From assembly GCF_000716595.1 (NCBI RefSeq), contig NZ_JNXC01000015.1:81219-145218 (forward strand): a DNA stretch of 64,000 nt. The letters are read 5' to 3'. This document shows positions 59,710-64,000 of this stretch, piece by piece. The notes under the pieces were generated by a model. That model saw only the letters and a program-made list of their open reading frames with translations, ran no database searches and was not told the DNA's origin. Each line of letters opens with the position of its first letter. The first letter of the stretch is position 1. The stretch comes from Saccharothrix sp. NRRL B-16314. Lineage in GTDB: Bacteria; Actinomycetota; Actinomycetes; Mycobacteriales; Pseudonocardiaceae. The translations under genes were made by a program, and so were the position numbers.

Positions 59710-61064
59710 CGACGTTCGACGTGATCAACCCGGCCACCGAGGAGGTGGTCCGGTCGGTGCCGCTGGCCTCGCTGGAGGAGACCGACGCGGCGATCGCCCG
59801 TGCGTCGGCGGCGCTGCCCGCGTGGCGCGCGGTCGCGCCGGGAGACCGGGCCAGGATGCTGCGGCGGTTCGCGGAAGCGGTCGACGGCGCGCTGGAGGAG
59901 TTGGCGGCGCTGGAGGTGCTGAACTCCGGGCACACCATCGGCAACGCGCGGTGGGAGGCCGGGAACGTCCGGGACGTCCTGCACTACTACTCGGCCGCGC
60001 CGGAACGGTTGTTCGGCAAGCAGATCCCGGTGCCGGGCGGGCTGAACGTGACGTTCCACGAGCCGGTGGGCGTGGTCGGCGTGATCGTGCCGTGGAACTT
60101 CCCGATGCCGATCGCCGCTTGGGGTTTCGCGCCCGCGTTGGCGGCGGGGAACACGGTGGTGCTGAAGCCCGCCGAGCTGACGCCGTTGACCGCCTTGAAG
60201 CTGGCCTCTCTGGCGCTGGAGGCGGGGATCCCGCCGGACGTGTTCCAGGTGCTGCCGGGGGCGGGGACGGTGGTGGGGCAGCGGTTCGTCACGCACCCGG
60301 ACGTGCGCAAGGTCGTGTTCACCGGGTCGACGCGCGTGGGCAAGCAGATCATGGCAGGGTGCGCCGAGCAGGTGAAGCGGGTGACGCTGGAGCTGGGCGG
60401 CAAGTCGGCCAACGTCGTGTTCGCCGACGCGGACCTGGAGCGCGCCGCCGCGACGGCGCCGTACGGGGTGTTCGACAACGCGGGCCAGGACTGCTGTGCG
60501 CGGTCGCGCATCCTGGTCGAGGCTTCGGTGTACGACGGGTTCATGGAGCTGCTGGAGCCGGCGGTGAAGGGTGTCGTGGTCGGCGCGCCGGGGGACGAGG
60601 CGACCGAGATGGGGCCGCTGATCTCGGCCGCGCACCGGGAGAAGGTTGCGTCCTACGTGCCTTCCGACGCGCCGGTGGCGTTCCGGGGTTCGGCTCCTTC
60701 AGGCGCGGGTTTCTGGTTCCCACCAACGGTTCTGGCACCGGTCGGGCGCGGTGACCGCGCGGCGGTCGAGGAGATCTTCGGGCCGGTGGTGGCGGTGCTG
60801 CCGTTCACCGACGAGGAGGACGCGGTGCGGTTGGCCAACGACAGCTCGTACGGGCTGTCGGGGTCGATCTGGACGCGGGACGTGGGGCGGGCGCTGCGGG
60901 TGTCCCGCGGCGTCGAGGCCGGGAACCTGTCGGTCAACTCGCACTCGTCGGTGCGGTACTGGACGCCGTTCGGGGGGTTCAAGCAGTCCGGGCTGGGGCG
61001 CGAGCTGGGGCCGGACGCGCTCGACTCGTTCACCGAGACCAAGAACGTCTTCATCGCTCACTGA
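59706..61064 (+). CDS. Aldehyde dehydrogenase
   Basis: A 452-residue NAD(P)-dependent enzyme. Motifs are PWNFPMPIAAWG, FTGSTRVGK, Glu229 in LELGGKSAN and Cys263 in GQDCCARS, plus EEIFGPVVAV. The GTG overlaps the hydrolase stop. It probably oxidises the gamma-glutamyl aldehyde intermediate, as the PuuC-like step. It is about 30 residues shorter than the typical 480-490, mostly in an internal region around residues 310-340, so the fold is probably complete. Confidence 0.9.
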   Translation: MTTFDVINPATEEVVRSVPLASLEETDAAIARASAALPAWRAVAPGDRARMLRRFAEAVDGALEELAALEVLNSGHTIGNARWEAGNVRDVLHYYSAAPERLFGKQIPVPGGLNVTFHEPVGVVGVIVPWNFPMPIAAWGFAPALAAGNTVVLKPAELTPLTALKLASLALEAGIPPDVFQVLPGAGTVVGQRFVTHPDVRKVVFTGSTRVGKQIMAGCAEQVKRVTLELGGKSANVVFADADLERAAATAPYGVFDNAGQDCCARSRILVEASVYDGFMELLEPAVKGVVVGAPGDEATEMGPLISAAHREKVASYVPSDAPVAFRGSAPSGAGFWFPPTVLAPVGRGDRAAVEEIFGPVVAVLPFTDEEDAVRLANDSSYGLSGSIWTRDVGRALRVSRGVEAGNLSVNSHSSVRYWTPFGGFKQSGLGRELGPDALDSFTETKNVFIAH

Positions 61065-61100
61065 TTTTCGGGGCATCACCGATGCTGGTTGGGAGAGAAC

Positions 61101-61868
61101 GTGGTTCAGCGACTTGAGGGCCGGGTGGCCGTGGTCACCGGCGGTGGCAGCGGCATCGGGCTGGCGTCGGTGCGGCGGCTGGCGTCGGAAGGCGCGCGGG
61201 TCGTCGTCGCCGATGTCGACGGGGAGTCCGGCAAGGCGGCGGCCGACGAGGTGGGCGGGCTGTTCGTCCAGGTCGACGTGACCGACGAGGAGCAGGTGTC
61301 GGCGCTGTACCGGTCTACTGTGGACACGTACGGTGCACTGGACATCGCGTTCAACAACGCCGGGATCTCGCCGCCGGACGACGATTCGATCCTGACCACG
61401 GGCATCGAGGCGTGGGACCGGGTGCAGAAGGTCAACCTGACCTCCGTCTACTTGTGCTGCAAGTACGCAATCCCGCACATGCTGGAAGGAGGGCGCGGCT
61501 CGGTGATCAACACGGCGTCGTTCGTGGCGACGATGGGCGCGGCTACCTCCCAGATTTCGTATACGGCGTCCAAGGGCGGGGTGCTGGCGATGAGCCGGGA
61601 ACTGGGCGTGCAGTTCGCGCGGCAGGGGGTGCGGGTCAACGCGCTGTCACCCGGGCCGGTGAACACGCCGTTGCTGCGCGAACTGTTCGCGAAGGACCCG
61701 GAGCGGGCCGCGCGGCGGTTGGTGCACGTGCCGTTGGGGCGGTTCGCGGAGCCGGAGGAGATCGCGGCGGCGGTGGCGTTCCTGGCCAGTGACGACTCGT
61801 CGTTCATCACCGCCTCGAACTTCCTGGTGGACGGCGGGATCGCCGGTGCCTACGTGACACCGCTGTGA
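61101..61868 (+). CDS. SDR-family oxidoreductase
   Basis: A 255-residue classical short-chain dehydrogenase. NAD site TGGGSGIG, NNAG, catalytic Ser in NTASFVATMG, and YTASKGG (YxxxK). Start GTG 61101 has GGGAGAG 3 bases upstream. In this operon it may oxidise the hydroxyl of gamma-glutamylethanolamide to the aldehyde used by the preceding enzyme. Its stop touches the FadR start (TGATG). Confidence 0.9.
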   Translation: MVQRLEGRVAVVTGGGSGIGLASVRRLASEGARVVVADVDGESGKAAADEVGGLFVQVDVTDEEQVSALYRSTVDTYGALDIAFNNAGISPPDDDSILTTGIEAWDRVQKVNLTSVYLCCKYAIPHMLEGGRGSVINTASFVATMGAATSQISYTASKGGVLAMSRELGVQFARQGVRVNALSPGPVNTPLLRELFAKDPERAARRLVHVPLGRFAEPEEIAAAVAFLASDDSSFITASNFLVDGGIAGAYVTPL

Positions 61869-62566
61869 TGCCCGTGCAGGACGCGTTGTTCCGCCCCGTG
61901 CGGGCGGGCAACGCGTTCGAGGAGACCGTGGAACGGCTCATGCAGGCGATCCGGCTCGGGGTGGTGGGGCCGGGGGAGCGGCTGCCCGCGGAACGTGACC
62001 TGGCGACCCGGTTGGGCGTCAGCCGGGTGACGTTGCGCGAGGCGATCAGGTCGTTGCAGGACGCCGGGTACGTCGAGTCGCGGCGCGGGCGTTACGGCGG
62101 GACGTTCGTGAACTCGCCGCTGCCCGTGCCCGCGCCGGACCGTCGGGTCGACCCGGAGGAGCTGGCGGACGCGTTGACGTTGCGGGCGGCGGTGGAGACG
62201 GGTGCGGCGGAGTGCGCGGCGGCCCGTGCGCTGGGGCCGGTCGAGCGGCGGAACCTGGTGGCGCGGCTGACCGAGTGCCGGGACGCGACGGTGGAGGAGT
62301 ACCGGCGCAAGGACTCGCGGCTGCACCTGGCGATCGCGGAGGCGACCGGTTCCCCGTCGCTCACCGCCGCCGTCGCCGACGCCCGGACCAGGGTCAACGC
62401 ACTGCTGGACCGCATCCCGCTGCTGGCGCCGAACCTGGCGCACTCGAACGAGCAGCACGACGTGATCGTGGCGAACATCGTGGCGGGCGAGCCGGAGGCC
62501 GCGCGGCGGGCGATGGCCGAGCACCTGGACGGCACGGCACTGCTGCTGCGCGGCTTCCTGTCCTGA
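61868..62566 (+). CDS. FadR-subfamily GntR regulator of the amine operon
   Basis: A 232-residue regulator. The winged helix is LPAERDLATRLGVSRVTLRE with AGYVESRRGRYGGTFV, and the all-helical FCD domain has metal/ligand His residues (RLHLAIAEATG, HSNEQHDVIVANI). ATG 61868 overlaps the SDR stop; a GTG 3 bases earlier is possible. As last gene of the operon it probably represses it and senses the amine or a gamma-glutamyl intermediate. Confidence 0.9.
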   Translation: MPVQDALFRPVRAGNAFEETVERLMQAIRLGVVGPGERLPAERDLATRLGVSRVTLREAIRSLQDAGYVESRRGRYGGTFVNSPLPVPAPDRRVDPEELADALTLRAAVETGAAECAAARALGPVERRNLVARLTECRDATVEEYRRKDSRLHLAIAEATGSPSLTAAVADARTRVNALLDRIPLLAPNLAHSNEQHDVIVANIVAGEPEAARRAMAEHLDGTALLLRGFLS

Positions 62567-62588
62567 ACGTCGGTGCGTCGTCCCGGGC

Positions 62589-63461
62589 TCAGCGCTCGAA
62601 CTCGCGCTCCGGGATCCACTCGGGCCCGCGCTCCGACCCGCGTTCCGAACCGCCGCGTTCCGAACCGCCGCGCTCCGGTCCACGCTCGGACCTGCGCTCG
62701 GGAATGCGCTCCTCGAACCGCGGGTGGCCGGGGTGACCGGGCCGGTCGAACCCGACGCCGTACCGGGGGTGTTGGTGGTGACGGTCCGCCAACGCCACGA
62801 TCCCGCCACCGAGCACGAGCCCGAGCAACCCGACCGCGACGAGTTGGGTGGCCCGGTGCCTGACGACCCTGCCCACGGCCGCGCCCTTGCCCGTTGCGGG
62901 CCGGCTGTAGGCGGGATGCGGCACGCTCGGCCCCGGTTCACCTGCTGCACCGGCTGCCGGCTGCGCCCCCGCGCCCACTCCACCTGCGGCACCGGCCGAC
63001 TGCGCTTCCGCGCCCACTCCACCTGCGGCACCGGCCGACTGCGCCCCCGCGCCCACTCCACCTGCGGCACCGGCCGACTGCGCCCCCGCGCCCACTCCAC
63101 CTGCGGCACCGGCCGACTGCGCTTCCGCGCCCACTCCACCTGCGGCACCGGCTCCCGGCTCCGCGGCCGTTTCACCTGGGGCACCGGTTCCCGGCTGCGC
63201 ACCTGCCCCCTGTTCGCCCGGGGCACCGGCGGTCGGCTGCGCGGCGGCTCCCGGTGCGCCTGCGGCTCCCGCAACCGGCTCTGTGGTCGCGGCTGACGCA
63301 CCGTGAGTTCCGGTGGCCGGCTGCGCACCTGCACCCGGTTCGGTTGGGCTCGACCCCGGCGTCTCCATGGGTGTGGTGGGCGTCCGATCTGCCGGTGACG
63401 TGGGGTTTCCCTGCCCTGGTTGTCCCTCGGGCTGCGGGGACGGTTGCTGCGGGTCTGGCAT
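62589..63461 (-). CDS. Ala/Gly/Gln-rich single-pass membrane protein with tandem repeats
   Basis: A 290-residue low-complexity protein. A Pro/Gln start (PDPQQPSPQPEGQ) leads into a disordered region containing a perfect-type 13-residue repeat (AQSAGAAGGVGAG or GAE), then one helix (TQLVAVGLLGLVLGGGIVALA). An Arg/Glu/Ser tail is repetitive (RSERGPERGG). The ATG has AGGAG upstream. The repeat is 39 bases long in DNA (see 62961-63155). The function is unknown; such proteins may be cell-envelope or scaffold components. Confidence 0.7.
   Translation of the reverse strand: MPDPQQPSPQPEGQPGQGNPTSPADRTPTTPMETPGSSPTEPGAGAQPATGTHGASAATTEPVAGAAGAPGAAAQPTAGAPGEQGAGAQPGTGAPGETAAEPGAGAAGGVGAEAQSAGAAGGVGAGAQSAGAAGGVGAGAQSAGAAGGVGAEAQSAGAAGGVGAGAQPAAGAAGEPGPSVPHPAYSRPATGKGAAVGRVVRHRATQLVAVGLLGLVLGGGIVALADRHHQHPRYGVGFDRPGHPGHPRFEERIPERRSERGPERGGSERGGSERGSERGPEWIPEREFER
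62961..63155. repeat. Five tandem 39-bp repeats
   Basis: Units start at 62961, 63000, 63039, 63078 and 63117. Each reads CTGCGC (CCCCG or TTCCG) CGCCCACTCC then ACCTGCGGCACCGGCCGA. They differ only at one CCCC/TTCC position (Gly versus Glu codon). They encode the 13-residue repeat of the minus-strand protein and should vary in number between strains. Confidence 0.9.
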
Positions 63462-63580
63462 TGGCGGAACTCCTGCTCTCCCGTGCGGATGGACGCCGTC
63501 GTGCTCGTCGACGCCATGATGCGCGGTCGACCTGAGTGGATCCTGATCGTCGGCTGTACGCCGGCTGTGAACGACCGTCG

Positions 63581-63624
63581 TCAGCATGTGTTGACGATCG
63601 CTCAGGCGTCAGCATATGTTGACG
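63581..63624. promoter_or_regulatory. Twin near-palindromes before the HTH gene
   Basis: TCAGCATGTGTTGACG (63581-63596) and TCAGCATATGTTGACG (63609-63624) are 28 bases apart. The second is close to the palindrome TCARCATATGYTGA. It ends just 2 bases before the HTH-gene ATG. This looks like an autoregulatory operator pair, probably bound by the HTH protein itself. Confidence 0.7.
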
Positions 63625-63626
63625 AA

Positions 63627-63839
63627 ATGTCCACGATCGCCGATCTCGACCAGGCCGCGCACGGTGCGGACCCGGACGCCGGCCTGCGCGCCGTGGCCCG
63701 CCTGCGCCGACTGGTGGAGCAACTGGAAGCCGAGCACGTCGCCGCCGCACGCCGGGCCGGCTGGTCGTGGCGCGACATCGCCACCCGCCTGGGCGTCACC
63801 AAGCAGACCGTCCACCGCAAGTACGGCCGAGAGGACTGA
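63627..63839 (+). CDS. Small HTH protein paired with a Clp_N protein
   Basis: A 70-residue protein. An N-terminal helix pair (LRRLVEQLEAEHVAAARRAG) leads into a helix-turn-helix (WRDIATRLGVTKQTVHRKY). The ATG at 63627 begins a compact gene directly after twin palindromes; longer frames upstream run through the operators. The next gene, 5 bases on, is a Clp_N-domain protein, a pairing I recognise as recurrent in actinomycetes but without a known role. It is probably an autoregulated repressor whose partner is a Clp_N sensor. Confidence 0.75.
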   Translation: MSTIADLDQAAHGADPDAGLRAVARLRRLVEQLEAEHVAAARRAGWSWRDIATRLGVTKQTVHRKYGRED

Positions 63840-63844
63840 CCCCC

Positions 63845-64000
63845 GTGTTCAAGGGCGACCACCCCGACCTGGAACCCACCCTCGACCGCGCGCTCCGACT
63901 AGCCCTCGACCTCGGCCACCCGCGCACCGGCAGTGAACACCTCCTAGCCGCCCTCGCCACCCCAGCCGCCAGTCCACCCAGCACCACCCGCCACTCCCAC
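63845..64000 (+). CDS. Clp N-terminal-domain protein (3' end outside window)
   Basis: Only 52 codons are present, from GTG 63845. The pattern LDRALRLALDLGHPRTGSEHLL matches the first Clp_N (ClpA/ClpC-type substrate-binding) repeat. The last ~12 visible residues (SPPSTTRHS) look like a linker. It is coupled to the HTH gene. Whether the full protein is a short Clp_N-only protein or larger cannot be seen. Confidence 0.65.
   Translation, partial: MFKGDHPDLEPTLDRALRLALDLGHPRTGSEHLLAALATPAASPPSTTRHSH

Noticed and set aside
62894..63535. Long plus-strand Arg/His-rich frame across the 39-bp repeats
   Set aside because: The repeat keeps all frames open because 39 is divisible by three; the minus-strand frame has a ribosome site, start and membrane helix.
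1..64000. tRNA, rRNA, transposase or integrase genes
   Set aside because: I looked for T-loop/anticodon patterns, transposase DDE-type wording and att-like repeats by eye and saw none; a tRNAscan or ISfinder run would be decisive.

Overview
The window is high-GC actinobacterial DNA. The gene set (hydroxyectoine synthesis plus Ehu uptake, an AfsR-type regulator, a Cvn GTPase conservon, PucR-controlled purine breakdown, a gamma-glutamyl ethanolamine-type pathway, many GTG/TTG starts and ATGA/GTGA overlaps) points to a filamentous actinomycete, most likely in the Pseudonocardiales (Saccharothrix/Lentzea/Actinosynnema group). That placement is inferred from gene content and style, not from a marker gene. 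No rRNA, tRNA, CRISPR array, insertion sequence or integrase was found.

Layout. 0-6.5 kb: end of a glycogen-debranching-type glycosidase, a small acidic protein, an OmpR-type two-component operon with a lipoprotein and an alpha/beta hydrolase, small proteins, and a MarR regulator. 6.6-13.1 kb: ectABCD on the minus strand back to back with ehuBCDA on the plus strand, so osmolyte synthesis and recovery share one control region. 13.1-21.8 kb: a copper region with csoR, copZ, a secreted His-motif protein and copA, then an MFS exporter whose leader carries two copies of the csoR-type palindrome, a TetR regulator with its palindrome, a 39-residue membrane microprotein, and DUF2269, DUF305 and DUF6153 proteins. 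22-25.4 kb: an ABC-2 exporter with its NarL-type two-component pair. 25.5-27.5 kb: a RloA/RloB (AbiL-like) putative phage-defence pair. 27.5-34.6 kb: a five-gene purine operon (three xanthine dehydrogenase subunits, 8-oxoguanine deaminase, guanine-deaminase-like protein) facing a divergent PucR activator.

34.6-45.1 kb is the least conventional part. An AfsR-type SARP-STAND regulator sits beside a nucleotide-sugar dehydrogenase that keeps the catalytic Cys and Lys but has lost two acidic catalytic residues, a GT-B-like protein of unknown function and a coupled small ORF. A second STAND/TPR protein faces them. A secreted DUF1996 protein is followed by a translationally coupled gene broken at a run of five C. 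45.3-50.4 kb: a secreted beta-propeller protein and a complete cvnABCD conservon.

50.5-53.1 kb holds a compact two-gene cassette: a DMATS-type indole prenyltransferase followed 8 bp later by tryptophanase, isolated by strong terminators and predicted to make a prenylated indole. 53.4-56.0 kb: 3-hydroxybutyryl-CoA dehydrogenase, a serine hydrolase and a CAP protein. 56.1-62.6 kb: an APC permease and, divergently, glnA-like ligase, class I amidotransferase hydrolase, aldehyde dehydrogenase, SDR and FadR regulator. Together they describe uptake of an amine such as ethanolamine and its breakdown through gamma-glutamyl intermediates. 62.6-64.0 kb: an Ala/Gly-rich membrane protein with a 39-bp tandem repeat, then an HTH protein with twin upstream palindromes and the start of a Clp_N protein cut by the window edge.
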